DNA of 64,000 nucleotides. It comes from Lithodes maja. Taxonomy: Eukaryota; Arthropoda; Malacostraca; Decapoda; Lithodidae. Shown here in pieces: positions 1-11,738 of this stretch. The stretch spans positions 1-64,000 of the forward strand of contig JBAKBP010004275.1 in NCBI GenBank assembly GCA_037953745.1, in the 5' to 3' direction. Position numbers and translations under genes: made by a program. The notes under the pieces were generated by a model. That model was not told the origin of the DNA, ran no database searches, and saw only the letters and a program-made list of their open reading frames with translations. How positions within the stretch are numbered: position 1 is the stretch's first letter; each line of letters begins with the position of its first letter.

Positions 1-265
1 CTCAGATAAGGCTATATCATTAGATGATTTTAAACAGCTTAGGAAAGATCTTAGGGATTTTAAAAGAGTTAAGACTATCTCAAATAAGGCTACATCTTTA
101 GACGATTTTGTACAGCTTAGGAAGGATCTCTGGGAATTTCAAAGGGTCAAGACTATCTCAAATAAAGCTATATACATCCTTAGACGATTTTAGACAGGTT
201 AGGAAGGATCTCTGGGAATTTCAAAGGGTAAAGACTATCTCAAATTAGGCTACATCCTTAATAAT
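1..265. repeat. Three degenerate ~80-bp direct repeats
   Basis: The phrase AAGACTATCTCAAATA recurs at about 71, 149 and 231, each followed by a copy of TTAGACGATTT and CAGCTTAGGAAGGATCT. The same two phrases form the inner part of the TTAA-bounded family A elements found throughout the first 21 kb, so this looks like a small tandem amplification of a family A interior. No terminal inverted repeat is visible here. Confidence 0.7.
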
Positions 266-313
266 ATTAATTATATTAATAATATTAAAGAAGATTACTG
301 TAAAATGTAGAAA

Positions 314-1657
314 TATGTCCAGTAGTTACTTGATATCAACAAACATTCAACGCTTTCCTCTCTGTCTACTATAATATGTCCAGTAGTTACTTGATATCAA
401 CAAACATTCAACGCTTTCCTCTCTGTCTACTATAATATGTCCAGTAGTTACTTGATATCAACAAACATTCAACGCTTTCCTCTCTGTCTACTATAATATG
501 TCCAGTAGTTACTTGATATCAACAAACATTCAACGCTTTCCTCTCTGTCTACTATAATATGTCCAGTAGTTACTTGATATCAACAAACATTCAACGCTTT
601 CCTCTCTGTCTACTATAATATGTCCAGTAGTTACTTGATATCAACAAACATTCAACGCTTTCCTCTCTGTCTACTATAATATGTCCAGTAGTTACTTGAT
701 ATCAACAAACATTCAACGCTTTCCTCTCTGTCTACTATAATATGTCCAGTAGTTACTTGATATCAACAAACATTCAACGCTTTCCTCTCTGTCTACTATA
801 ATATGTCCAGTAGTTACTTGATATCAACAAACATTCAACGCTTTCCTCTCTGTCTACTATAATATGTCCAGTAGTTACTTGATATCAACAAACATTCAAC
901 GCTTTCCTCTCTGTCTACTATAATATGTCCAGTAGTTACTTGATATCAACAAACATTCAACGCTTTCCTCTCTGTCTACTATAATATGTCCAGTAGTTAC
1001 TTGATATCAACAAACATTCAACGCTTTCCTCTCTGTCTACTATAATATGTCCAGTAGTTACTTGATATCAACAAACATTCAACGCTTTCCTCTCTGTCTA
1101 CTATAATATGTCCAGTAGTTACTTGATATCAACAAACATTCAACGCTTTCCTCTCTGTCTACTATAATATGTCCAGTAGTTACTTGATATCAACAAACAT
1201 TCAACGCTTTCCTCTCTGTCTACTATAATATGTCCAGTAGTTACTTGATATCAACAAACATTCAACGCTTTCCTCTCTGTCTACTATAATATGTCCAGTA
1301 GTTACTTGATATCAACAAACATTCAACGCTTTCCTCTCTGTCTACTATAATATGTCCAGTAGTTACTTGATATCAACAAACATTCAACGCTTTCCTCTCT
1401 GTCTACTATAATATGTCCAGTAGTTACTTGATATCAACAAACATTCAACGCTTTCCTCTCTGTCTACTATAATATGTCCAGTAGTTACTTGATATCAACA
1501 AACATTCAACGCTTTCCTCTCTGTCTACTATAATATGTCCAGTAGTTACTTGATATCAACAAACATTCAACGCTTTCCTCTCTGTCTACTATAATATGTC
1601 CAGTAGTTACTTGATATCAACAAACATTCAACGCTTTCCTCTCTGTCTACTATAATT
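314..1657. repeat. 61-bp tandem satellite, about 22 copies
   Basis: The unit begins ATATGTCCAGTAGTTACTTG and ends CTCTCTGTCTACTATA; its start shifts by exactly 61 bp from copy to copy. The copies look identical by eye over about 1.34 kb, which indicates recent expansion, strong homogenisation or an assembly-collapsed array. There is no spacer sequence between units, so it is not a CRISPR array. It has no open reading frame. Confidence 0.95.
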
Positions 1658-1837
1658 TAGCATATAATTTAATGTATCGTTTACACATAATATATAATGA
1701 TAAAACAAATCTGATACACACTTTAACACAAAACTATGAGCTAATTACACCAATTAATTAACATATTTAGTCAAATATTCATAAACAAATAACCGAAAAT
1801 AATTATCGATTATGAAACGTAAGTATTGCTATTGAGA

Positions 1838-2690
1838 CCATTCTGAACCCATCCCAACAAGTCTGGACCCAACTGGACCTATCCAAACGTAACCTAACCT
1901 AACTAGGCTGAGCTGGGGGCCAAGAATCCTTTTCCTCGAATTTTATGATTTTGTCAATCATTGCCTAGAGACGTGTAAATGTACTTTTCTAACGCAATCT
2001 TCGACGCTGAGTCCGAATCTGGCTTTATAATCGATCTATCTCTACATATAGCTAACATATTAATTATAGAAGTTGGCCCAGTTCCTAGTCACTGTTTTCT
2101 AAAGGGACTCTCTCCCCGCCTGGCTGTGCGTTCGTATGTGTGTTACAGCCAGTTTCTTGAAATATTCATAAACAAATAACTAATCATAATTTTATAATGC
2201 AGTTTTCGACGCTGAGTCCGAATCTGGCTTTATAATCGATCTATCTCTACGTATAGCTAATATATTGATCATAGAAGTTAGCCCAGTTCCAAGTCACTGT
2301 CTTCTAAAGGGACCCTCTCCCCGCCTGGCTGTGTGTTCGTACATGTGTTACAGCTGTTTCTTAACATATTCATACAAAAATAACCCAACATAATTATCGA
2401 TACTAAAACCTAAGTTGACCTACTGGCACCATTCTGAGCCCATCCCAACCAGTGTGGACCCAACAGGACCTATCCGAACGTAACCTAACCTTATTGCCCT
2501 GATCTGGGAAGCTACAATCCTTTTCCCCGAAAATGTGATTTTGTCGATTTTCGCAGAGAGACGCCAAAACTTACTTTTCTGGGGTAGTTTTCCATGCTGA
2601 ATCTGAATCTGCCTTTATAATTGACCTATCTTTACAAATAAAACAGTTATTGATCATAGAAGTGGCCCAGTATTATATCGAGGTTTGGGC
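1838..2690. repeat. Diverged direct duplications
   Basis: A block with GCTGAGTCCGAATCTGGC and TATAATCGATCTATCTCTAC occurs at about 1984 and 2206, with a weaker third copy at about 2574. A second block with CATCCCAACAAGTCTGGACC appears near 1850 and 2450. The second block shares CATCCCAACAAGT with the 38-bp satellite that follows, so the satellite probably grew from this sequence. Confidence 0.7.
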
Positions 2691-2867
2691 TAATTATTTT
2701 TTCATAATGTGGAATTAATTATGATTGTTTGTGTGTGGTACTTATATCAACATCTAAAACCTAATTCTACTTAAAATACATTAAATTTCAGCTATTTTTT
2801 GCTTTAAAAACACGATTTAAAGAAAATATTTATATAAAATAAACCATAACAAAATGTAGTATTTGAA

Positions 2868-3800
2868 AACCCAACTTAACCTATTGCAACCCTCCTGAAC
2901 CCATCCCAACAAATTAACCTATTCCAACCCTCCTGAACCCTTCCCAACAAGTTAACATATTCCAACCCTCCTGAACCACTCCCAACAAGTTAACCTATTC
3001 CAACCCTCCTGAACCCATCCCAACAAGTTAACCTATTCCAACCCTCCTGAACCCATCCCAACAAGTTAACCTATTCCAACCCTCCTGAACCCATCCCAAC
3101 AAGTTAACCTATTCCAACCCTCCTGAACCCATCCCAACAAGTTAACCTATTGCATCCCTCCTGAACCCATCCTAACAAGTTAACCTATTCCAACCCTCCT
3201 GAACCCATCCCAACAAGTTAACCTATTCCAACCCTCCTGAACCCATCCCAACAAGTTAACCTATTCCAACCCTCCTGAACCCATCCCAACAAGTTAACCT
3301 ATTGCATCCCTCCTGAACCCATCCTAACAAGTTAACCTATTCCAACCCTCCTGAACCCATCCCAACAAGTTAACCTATTCCAACCCTCCTGAACCCATCC
3401 CAACAAGTTAACCTATTCCAACCCTCCTGAACCCATCCCAACAAGTTAACCTATTCCAACCCTCCTGAACCCATCCCAACAAGTTAACCTATTGCATCCC
3501 TCCTGAACCCATCCTAACAAGTTAACCTATTCCAACCCTCCTGAACCCATCCCAACAAGTTAACCTATTCCAACCCTCCTGAACCCATCCCAACAAGTTA
3601 ACCTATTCCAACCCTCCTGAACCCATCCCAACAAGTTAACCTATTCCAACCCTCCTGAACCCATCCCAACAAGTTAACCTATTCCAACCCTCCTGAACCC
3701 ATCCCAACAAGTTAACCTATTCCAACCCTCCTGAACCCATCCTAACAAGTTAACCTATTCCAACCCTCCTGAACCCATCCCAACAAGTCTGGACCCAACT
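2868..3800. repeat. 38-bp tandem satellite with higher-order variants
   Basis: The unit AAGTTAACCTATTCCAACCC...CATCCCAAC repeats every 38 bp, about 24 copies. A variant with TTGCATCCC in place of TTCCAACCC occurs at 3151, 3303 and 3493, that is 4 and then 5 units apart. This suggests blocks of several units were duplicated together. The first units at the left edge are more diverged, as is usual for array edges. Confidence 0.93.
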
Positions 3801-3824
3801 GAACCTATCTGAACGTAGGTATTT

Positions 3825-4145
3825 CGTTTGTTCCCTACTTTTTCATCAAGCTTAAAATTACACCCCCTAGACCCCCTTTCAAGATAAATTTGTACATTTT
3901 TCGGTAGAAAAATGTCCCGGCCGGAGGCCGGTTGCTCTTAAATTACAGGCTCGCTATCACTCGCCAGGAAAAAATAGACACCTTAATGGCACGAAAGGTC
4001 TTAAAATTGACAGAAATGGGGCAAAAATGTCTTAAAATATCCAAACTACTAGGGCGAAGGTCTTAAAATCTCAAAAGCAATGGGGCTAAACATGATGGAG
4101 AAAGGGGTCCAGAAAAAAATCCCTCAAGTGGAAATCTGCCCTTAA
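3825..4145 (+). mobile_element. TTAA family B element, left end decayed
   Basis: The body carries the family B hallmarks: a TTTTTCGGTAGAAAAATGT stretch, a small GGCCGGAGGCCGG palindrome, CTCGCTATCACTCGCCAGG, and a run of AATGGGGC/TCTTAAAAT phrases. The right end is AAATCTGCCCTTAA at 4142-4145, and that TTAA is also the first TTAA of the next element. The left end should read TTAAGGGGAGG but is not recognisable. Confidence 0.75.
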
Positions 4146-4356
4146 CCCTTTGAGTACCAGCGACGTGTGTTATATTGCATTCTAGCTGTATTTAGACCAT
4201 ATTATTCAGCCTAGGAAGGACCTCTAGCACTAATAACACTTCAAACTATCTGGACCAACCCTTTTAGGTACCACAGATCCTTCCTAAACTGCATACTATC
4301 GTCAACATGTAGCTATAATACCATATAACACACTTCGCTGGTACTCAAAGGGTTAA
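4142..4356. mobile_element. TTAA family A MITE (piggyBac-like ends)
   Basis: The element runs from TTAACCCTTTGAGTACCAGC to GCTGGTACTCAAAGGGTTAA, a near-perfect terminal inverted repeat of about 20 bp bounded by TTAA on both sides. The interior is itself weakly palindromic: CAGCCTAGGAAGGACCTC on the left, GATCCTTCCTAAACTG on the right. TTAA target duplication with a CCC start is the known signature of piggyBac transposons; the length of 215 bp and lack of any ORF make it a non-autonomous MITE. Confidence 0.85.
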
Positions 4357-4690
4357 GGGGGGTCACCCTCATTTTGTCTCTCCTCTTTCTCTGGCTTGTA
4401 TCCATTTGGCCCCAATCAGCCTACTATTTTAAGACGTTTATCTCCATCCAGGTGTCGATTTCTTCCTGGCGAGCGATACAGAGCCAGCATTGTATGGAGA
4501 AATCGAGCTTTGCCGGAGACATTATTCTATCGAAAAAAATTGAAAATTTGCCTGCTGCTGACTCGCAACCGCTCGCCTGGAAAAAAAACGACACTTGGAT
4601 GGGGGTAAACGTCTTAAAACAGTAGGCTGAATGGGGCCGAATGGATACAATCCAGAGAGAGAGGGAGAGAGAAAAAAATAGATGGGCCCC
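4353..4690. mobile_element. TTAA family C element, right end missing
   Basis: It starts TTAAGGGGGGTCACCCTCATT, sharing its TTAA (4353-4356) with the preceding family A copy. Its arms are inverted: CTGGCTTGTATCCATTTGGC near 4393 against GCCGAATGGATACAATCC near 4639. The expected right end CACCCCCCTTAA is not found; sequence becomes unrelated after about 4690. It has the same structure as the complete copy at 13201-13582. Confidence 0.75.
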
Positions 4691-4729
4691 CATAACGTTG
4701 ATAATTTTGGGGCCCAGATGCAAGGCAGG

Positions 4730-4949
4730 TTAACCCCTTCTGTGCCGACGACGTATTTCGAATTTTACTCTACCTATATTTAGAATATTTTGAGGAGCCT
4801 ATGAAGGGTCTGTGGTAGTAATAATAGTTATATGAGATAGTTCGACGCCTGTTAGTTGCTGGAGGCCCTTTGTAAACTGAATAATATCGTCTAATACTGT
4901 AGTAGCCAGAATAAAGTTAAAGAGACGTCCTAGGTACAGAAGGGGTTAA
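4730..4949. mobile_element. TTAA family A MITE
   Basis: It is bounded by TTAACCCCTTCTGTGCCGACGACGT and ACGTCCTAGGTACAGAAGGGGTTAA (about 22 bp of inverted repeat). It is 220 bp long with no ORF and an internal TTTAGAATATTTTGAGGAGC arm that is diverged from the 4142 copy. Confidence 0.85.
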
Positions 4950-4997
4950 AACAATGAAGCCAATAAGAATTTAACTAACACATTAGAAAGAGATACA

Positions 4998-5445
<448 letters not shown>

Positions 5446-5540
5446 AGCCTATTATTGCTTTAACTTATTAAGTAACACCCAGTTCTTAACATTAATCATC
5501 AATTACAAACCCCAATGCACTTGAATAAACTAATAAACGC

Positions 5541-5619
5541 ATATGGTCCTCCCGGGATTCGAACTTGGGACACCACACCCAGAACATAAGCACCTAAACC
5601 ATAACACCACCAACACAGT
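5541..5619 (-). mobile_element. tRNA-derived SINE head (minus strand)
   Basis: Read on the minus strand the stretch carries AGTTCGAATCC, one base from the RNA polymerase III B box consensus, at 5555-5565. A TGGTTTAGGTGC-like A box lies about 40 bases upstream of it. The stretch cannot be folded into a proper cloverleaf with an acceptor stem by eye, so it is called a SINE fragment and not a tRNA gene. Confidence 0.5.
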
Positions 5620-5953
5620 TAAGGGGAGGTTTTTAGTGTGTTTCCTTGACTTCCATCAAGCTTGAAATTACACCCCCTTGACCCCCTTTCAAGATAAATT
5701 TGTAAATTTTTCGATAGAAAAATGTCCCGGCCAAAGGCCGGTTCCTCTTAAATTACAGGCTCGCTATCGCTCGCCAGGAAAAAATCGACACCTAAATGGG
5801 ATGAAATGTCTTAAAAGTGACATAAATGGAGTGACACTTCTTAAAATCGCCAAACTAATGGGGCGAACGTCTTAAAACTTAAAAAGCAATGGGGCTAACC
5901 ATAAGGGAGAAAGGGGTCCAGAAAAAATCCCTCAAGTGGAAATCTCCCCTTAA
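5619..5953. mobile_element. TTAA family B element, complete
   Basis: The ends are TTAAGGGGAGGTTTTTAG and GGAAATCTCCCCTTAA, giving an inverted repeat of about 12 bp bounded by TTAA. It is 335 bp long. It contains the GGCCAAAGGCCGG palindrome and CTCGCTATCGCTCGCCAGG. This is the best copy for defining the family. It inserted next to the SINE head. Confidence 0.85.
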
Positions 5954-5974
5954 AGGTTGAATACACGATCACGA

Positions 5975-6188
5975 TTAACCCCTTCAGTACCAGGGACGTA
6001 ATTTTCATCATATTCTGGCAAGTATTAGACGATTATATTCAGCTTAGGAAGGACGTCTAGCAATAATAAGGCTTCAAACTATCTCAACCAATCCATTTAA
6101 TTACCTCAGATCCTTCCTAAGCTGCACAAAATCGTCTAAATATAGCTAGAATATAAGCAAAATACGTCACCGGTATAGAAGGGGTTAA
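5975..6188. mobile_element. TTAA family A MITE
   Basis: The ends are TTAACCCCTTCAGTACCAGG and CACCGGTATAGAAGGGGTTAA. Arms contain TTCAGCTTAGGAAGGACGTC and GATCCTTCCTAAGCTGC, so the whole 214 bp can fold back. No ORF. Confidence 0.87.
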
Positions 6189-8542
6189 TATCCATTTTCG
6201 AATTTTGGATATGGATCTAATCATGTACTGAGTCAGACCCAACTGCATTATGGAAAGCGTAGTGTTTTAGTGAGTGGAAAAGAAAACAAAAATATTGGGG
6301 CCAAGATCACTAAGGCGATCGGCCTGGCTAGAATGGCTCAGAATCCGTCAGTTTTAGGGCCTGCTTCACGCTCACATAGGGTAAAAGCCACCGACAGTCC
6401 CTCCTGTCATTATAACCTCCTTGCTCCGGGTGTGCGTTTGTTCGTACATGTTTGCCTCCCACCACCAGACGAGACAACCTCCCCCTTCTCTCTCTGTCTT
6501 TCTATCTCTCCTTCTCTCTCTGTCTTTCTCAAACACACATACGCACACACACACACTCTCAAACCAACCCTATGAAATAAAGTGTTGCCAGAATGCTCAG
6601 CCTCTCAAACCCTTTCGATCAATCCAGAAACCATCAGTCTATGCCTACTAAAATTACTCTTAATGAATGCACTAAGCCACAACGGGATGCTACAAGCTTC
6701 TATGTATTTTGCAGAATATATATACTGAGATACCAAGGCTTAAAATGCCTATGTAAGGGTAAAATACGGCATATTTGAGATGCTGGGATGGGCTGTATGC
6801 AATATCTACTCTTATATAAAATTAATAGCTATTGTCTCACCCTGCAAGTTGAACACAATTATCTGCCTACCTCCTGTAGGCTGTGTAGGAAAACCAAGGC
6901 TGAGAAAGGCCGAATATTGCCGTACGAAGGTTAATAAATCCCGAGATGCCAGCCACAACACTCTCACTTACTTGTTCCAATACTACTATCTCCTTGCCTT
7001 TCTCAGATTTACCCAGGGAAGCTGAACGATATAATATTATGTCGATAATCCGCCGTCGAAACATTTATGAACGTTTCGTTAACAACCGAGACGATCACGA
7101 GTGAATAGTTCGAACTTTTGGTCGAAGGTTGCTTTCCAGGCAGGGCTAAAACCCTTGATGAAACAATACCATAAATTCCAGGGTTGTTTGCGCAATTTTC
7201 ACCCACTTAGAGGCATCTTTCAGAGCTCTCTTGGTAACCAAAAGATGCAGATTTTTTTTCTCTATCCAATGGTATATAAAAAGTTAAAAATTGTGCCAGT
7301 TTTGTGTCCTTTTTATCTATGAACGATGTCTAATGGGAATTTGCGTGGACGAGAGTTCTGGGAAAATCGATGCACTATGAAACGGAAAATTTCCGAAAGA
7401 GATAGGAACATGGTTTGTTCCAAGTTCACATGCTTCGTTCAAAACACCTGAGTGAAGAAAAATTCAGAATTCTAAAACTAAAATTCAGATTACTAAAAAT
7501 CAAGTGCTCATTTCTAGTTCTTCTAAACACAATTATACTTCGATTAATTTGATTACTGGGATTGCTGTGTGATAATTGGAGATATAGTAAATTGGCCAAC
7601 CTATTATGTTTTCGAAATAATCACTCCTTGAGGTCACTTAATGGCTATTCTGTGAAATATAAAGGATTGTTTGTTTCATTACATTTCTGTGAATTTTACG
7701 AAATATATGTGCCCTGGTCCGCATATATAGTATTTATAGGAAGTAAGATACACATATATACTTATATATGACACTTAAACATGGCATGGACGAATATATT
7801 TAACTTACGTTGCATATTTGTATATCCACACTATTTGCTCGAATTAGGGCATTTCCAGGGATATTTGGACACATTTGATTGTAAATATGGTAAATAAATA
7901 ATATTATTGAATTTATCCATGCCTAATCCATACGGAAATCGATGTATTTAAGTTTGTATATTAGCTCATTTTAACTGAGGACGGGAAGGGAGAGGGTTCA
8001 ACACCGATCTGGCAACAGGGATTCAATGGCGACCAAGGGGACCGCTTAGTGCTGAAAATTATCAAGGAAGATCGCAGTTTTGGGCGTGATAATGGCCTTC
8101 CGCGGCATCTGCACCGTCACCACGTCATCGCTACGGAATCTTAGGATGTGTGGAGCCCCTTAGGAGGACGTGGAAGGATCTATTTCGCATATTATGGTAA
8201 GATATTCATCGTCTCTTCCCATTCTCATTTTTGCTAATGGCGAGGTGTAAGGCCCGAGGTGTGGGTAATTCTCTGTATTTTATGTATTTATTTATGCTGT
8301 TGACCTCTTTTGCCGCATTGTATCTTTTACCTGGGCTGGTTGAAAATTCGTTGTATGTGTTTTACGAATGATATTTTGTGTTGTATAATTATATATGTGT
8401 TGGTCTGAAATTAGATGGTTTGGGGAGGAAGAGAGAGAGAGGGGGGGGGGGGGGAGTTCCCACCCTCCCCCAACTTCCTTACAGCGAGCAAAGGAGAACG
8501 TATAAAGGAGGAGGGTTTGACAAGTTGGAGCCAATCCGCCCT

Positions 8543-8578
<36 letters not shown>

Positions 8579-8755
8579 CCTCCCTAAAACGCCTGGGCAA
8601 AGGCATGGATTTCTCTGGCCATATCAGACCGTCAATCTAATTTTCATTTTTTTTATTTATTTTTGTTGGAATCGACAACTAGACTAAATGTACTGTACGC
8701 TAATTTGTACATCATTATGATTTTAGGAGACTGAATTATTAATATACAGCTTTAC
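6189..8755. other. Gene-free stretch
   Basis: I see no coding region or element ends here. It holds a CT-rich run and short (CA)n at about 6480-6556, a short G run at 8443-8454 and a T run at 8544-8578. The T run may be the poly(A) tail of a minus-strand retroposon, but no retroposon body is recognisable next to it. Short ORFs of 60-100 codons show no composition or motif that supports them. Confidence 0.6.
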
Positions 8756-8950
8756 TTAACCCTTACAGTACCGGCGATGTCTATTTATTTTTATTTTCAG
8801 CTATATTTAGACGATTTTATGAAGCTTATAGGAAGAATATATGGTAGCTAATATAATGAATTGAGATAGGCTAGCGTGTAGACCTCTGTAACTGAAAAAG
8901 GGCCAGAGCAAATGGGCTGTAAGGTATTTAACCCTTCCTCCTCGGGCTGT
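8756..8950. mobile_element. TTAA family A left half joined to another repeat
   Basis: It starts TTAACCCTTACAGTACCGGC with TTTAGACGATTTTATGAAGC, as in family A. From about 8880 it switches to a dispersed sequence (CTCTGTAACTGAAAAAGGGC and AGCAAATGGGCTGTAA) that recurs at about 38694 and, reversed, at about 44120. The right end of family A is missing. Confidence 0.6.
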
Positions 8951-9488
8951 CTTACCCAATGACGGTCGCCCCTACCCGGGCGAAATGGCTGAAAAACGTC
9001 TAGGCCTAGGCTACCGCATTTATGTTTATTTTCACTGCTAGAACTTTCCCACTCATCTATAATCGTAGTGCGGTTTTCAATCTGTATTTTGGCATTGAGT
9101 AGAGCTCTGTAAGTCAACTGGTTCAATTGTGATGACGATTTCAGTGGAACCAATATTGCAGAGATGTTGCCAATATGGGGGCTTTTTAGACACTAATTTC
9201 GTCATGACGTCAGAACAATAACATTGAGGAGTCTTCTCCTTCTTGTTTTCGGAGGTGCGGTGATGAACGCTTGGGTTTGTTGACATACGTCGTACGCACG
9301 GCGTTCAGACCAAGCTTAATTAGGCTATTAAGCTCATGCCTTAGATAAGGCATACCGGGTAGCGGCCCTTCTTTCGTGCTGTCCTTACCTAAGGCAGACC
9401 GGGTAGGGACGGTTAATCCCTGTGGATCACATAATATATACCGGTACTTTCATTAATTTAATTGGAGGTGTTTGGTGTTGTGGTGAAA

Positions 9489-9771
9489 TTAACTCCTCCA
9501 GACATATTATGTTCCAATAAGTCCGAGGAGGCGGGAGCCCCAGGATCATTGCCACTGCCTCGCACTACACTCACAACAACACTGCGGCCGTTAGAATTAT
9601 CGGAGGAGGCTGAGGTTGCCACCAACGGTTTTATCGTATGCTAACTTATCGGACTTACTGAGCTCATATGACGCAAAATTGTGTCAAACTTATTGGAGAG
9701 GCATAGAGATAAGTCCATATGACGTGATCGTGTCATATGAGTTTTTGGTTATAAGTGTCTGGGGGAGTTAA
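9489..9771. mobile_element. TTAA family D MITE
   Basis: The ends are TTAACTCCTCCAGACA and TGTCTGGGGGAGTTAA (15 of 16 bases inverted), bounded by TTAA, total 283 bp. Its last TTAA (9768-9771) is the first TTAA of the next element. No ORF. I saw no second copy in this window. Confidence 0.75.
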
Positions 9772-10447
9772 CCCTTTGGCGCACGATGACTCGTTCAGAG
9801 TCATTAGGTATTTTTTTCCTAGGCGCACGATGACTCGTTAAGAGTCATTAAACTTAAAAATATTCGCCAAAAATTAAGTTTTCGTCTGACGCGCGTCATA
9901 TTTGGCATAGATATTAAGTATTACATCTAGTTCAATGGGTACAATTGGCAACCCCCTCAGTTTAACCGTTTACTCACGGCTGGCTGGGAAGGGAGCAGAG
10001 TACAGCTCAGTCTGTGTTTCGATACTTTCACGTTTATTCGTGTATCTCAGTAACTATTTGGTTTATAGTAATTCTGAAGTTACCAGTGCAATCCTCATTA
10101 AATTCCGCTTCCATATATGTATGCAAATCAAAAATGTTGCGGGCAAAATTTTGAGCTAGCGCGAGTTGGAGATAAGGTATTTACTTTTTGTTTTACAATT
10201 CTTATTTCGGAGTGCCCCAATGTGGTTGTTTTGTATTTATTCTATGTTTTTATTCGCTTATCTTCAAGTTCAATCAATAACGAAGCCGATGGTACCTCAT
10301 TAATCCAAATACAAGGATTTTTTGGTGGATAAAAACGTCACAGAAACAAATTATCGCCGGGCACAAAACTGGCTCTGAGTGAGCTGAGATATACTTTGGG
10401 AGTGGGAAAAACTTTGATTGGAAACTATAGGTGCGCCAAAGGGTTAA
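9768..10447. mobile_element. TTAA family E MITE with subterminal hairpins
   Basis: A perfect 17-bp inverted repeat, TTAACCCTTTGGCGCAC against GTGCGCCAAAGGGTTAA, bounds a 680-bp element. Just inside the left end GCGCACGATGACTCGTT is present twice (about 9780 and 9822), each forming an ATGACTC/GAGTCAT hairpin. The TTAA and CCC start fit piggyBac-type mobilisation. The interior has no long ORF. Confidence 0.85.
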
Positions 10448-10644
10448 TAGAATATAGATTAGCTCGACATACAGAATTACTAGCTGGATTAGGAAACTAT
10501 TACCGAATCTACCACTAATGTTCCCATGTTTTGTTTTGTTTTTCTTTTTGGTTTTAGGTACCGTAGTTGAAATTAGTTACACATTTACAATCTCTGTAAT
10601 TTCTTATTTGTGTTTTCCATTACCGGTATATATCTCTAACGATC

Positions 10645-10867
10645 TTAACCCATTCAGTACCAGGGACGTCCTTTTTATCATATTCTGGCAACTATTAGAC
10701 GATTTTATTCAGCTTAGGAAGGACCTCTAGCAATAATATGGCTTCAAACTATCTCAACCCAGCCCTTTTAACTACCACAGATACTTCCTAAGCTGCCTAA
10801 TAATGTCGTCTAAATACCGTAGCTAGAATATGTGATAACAAACGTCGCTGGTACTCAAAGGGGTTAA
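10645..10867. mobile_element. TTAA family A MITE
   Basis: The ends are TTAACCCATTCAGTACCAGG and CGCTGGTACTCAAAGGGGTTAA. Internal arms are CAGCTTAGGAAGGACCTC and TACTTCCTAAGCTGCC. It is 223 bp and lacks an ORF. Confidence 0.87.
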
Positions 10868-10894
10868 TAAAACACTTATATGTAGCCTAGGTTA

Positions 10895-11201
10895 TATTTT
10901 CTGGGCCCTTTTCTCTCTCATGTTTAGCCAGATTGCTTTTGATTTATTAAGACGTTCGCCCCATTAGTTTGTCGATTTTAAGAACTTCCCAATTTCTGTC
11001 ACTTGTAAGGCCTTCCGTGCCATTTAGGTGTCAATTTTTCCCCTGGCGAGCGATAGCGAGCATGTAATTTAAGAGGAACCGGCCATCGGCCGGGAAATTT
11101 TTCTATCGAAAAATTTACAAATTTGTCTTGAAAGGGGGTCAAAGGGGTGTAATTTTAAGCTTGGCGGAGGTTAAAGGAACAAACTAAAAACCTCCCCTTA
11201 A
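10895..11201 (-). mobile_element. TTAA family B element, reversed
   Basis: Reverse-complement family B landmarks are present: CTGGCGAGCGATAGCGAGC, the GGCCATCGGCCGGG palindrome and TTTTTCTATCGAAAAATTTAC. The right end AAAAACCTCCCCTTAA finishes at 11198-11201 and its TTAA starts the next family A piece. The left TTAA end is missing. Confidence 0.75.
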
Positions 11202-11581
11202 CCCCTTCCGCACCGGTGACGTTCGTTTAACTTTATTCTGGCTACTATTAGACGATTTTAGTCGTCTAATAGTACCGTTTCCACCCTTAACCCCTTTTCT
11301 ACCGGTGTCATCCTTTTTAATATATTCTGGCAACTATTAGTCTTAGACGATCTTATTCAGCTTGGGAAGGACGTCTACCCATAAGGCCTAACCCCTTCAG
11401 CACCATGACGCCTTTTAGCCTTTGATTATGGTTAAAATTAGATGATTTTATGCAATTTAAGAAGGATCTGTGTTACTAAGAGGGTTTATTGTGATCGCAT
11501 TTACCCCTTTGAGTCGTAATGGTAGATTACAGTATAACCAGATAAAAACAAATAACAGTCGCCGCCGGTACTGAAGGGGTT
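11198..11581. repeat. Scrambled family A fragments
   Basis: At least three partial family A starts (TTAACCCCTTCCGCACCGG at 11198, TTAACCCCTTTTCTACCGG near 11322, a TAACCCCTTCAGCACC near 11389) lie in the same orientation. One right end (GCCGGTACTGAAGGGGTTA) closes the stretch. This is best read as repeated insertion or unequal exchange inside family A copies. An 11-bp foldback TATTAGACGAT/GTCGTCTAATA sits at about 11248-11271. Confidence 0.6.
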
Positions 11582-11738
11582 AGTTACTATACGCCATAGT
11601 AACCACCCTCCCTACCCCAAAGTGCCCCTCGGCCCCCCCCCCCCCCCCTTTTCTCTCTCTCTCTACGATGACACGTAGGTCCATATTCCTTGTCGGGCTG
11701 CTCACGGGCAGTATTATATGCGGGGATTATGTAGAGAG

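Noticed and set aside
314..1657. CRISPR-like array
   Set aside because: Units are directly adjacent with no spacers, 61 bp identical throughout, in a eukaryotic context.
1880..1905. Telomere-like AACCTAACCTAAC
   Set aside because: Only two or three units, inside unrelated repeats; not a telomeric array.
5541..5619. tRNA gene
   Set aside because: B box present but no acceptor stem or clear anticodon arm; a SINE fragment fits better. The same holds for 34197-34295 and 42210-42288.
8292..8687. ORFs around 8300-8690
   Set aside because: They depend on translated homopolymer runs (poly-Lys or poly-Phe).
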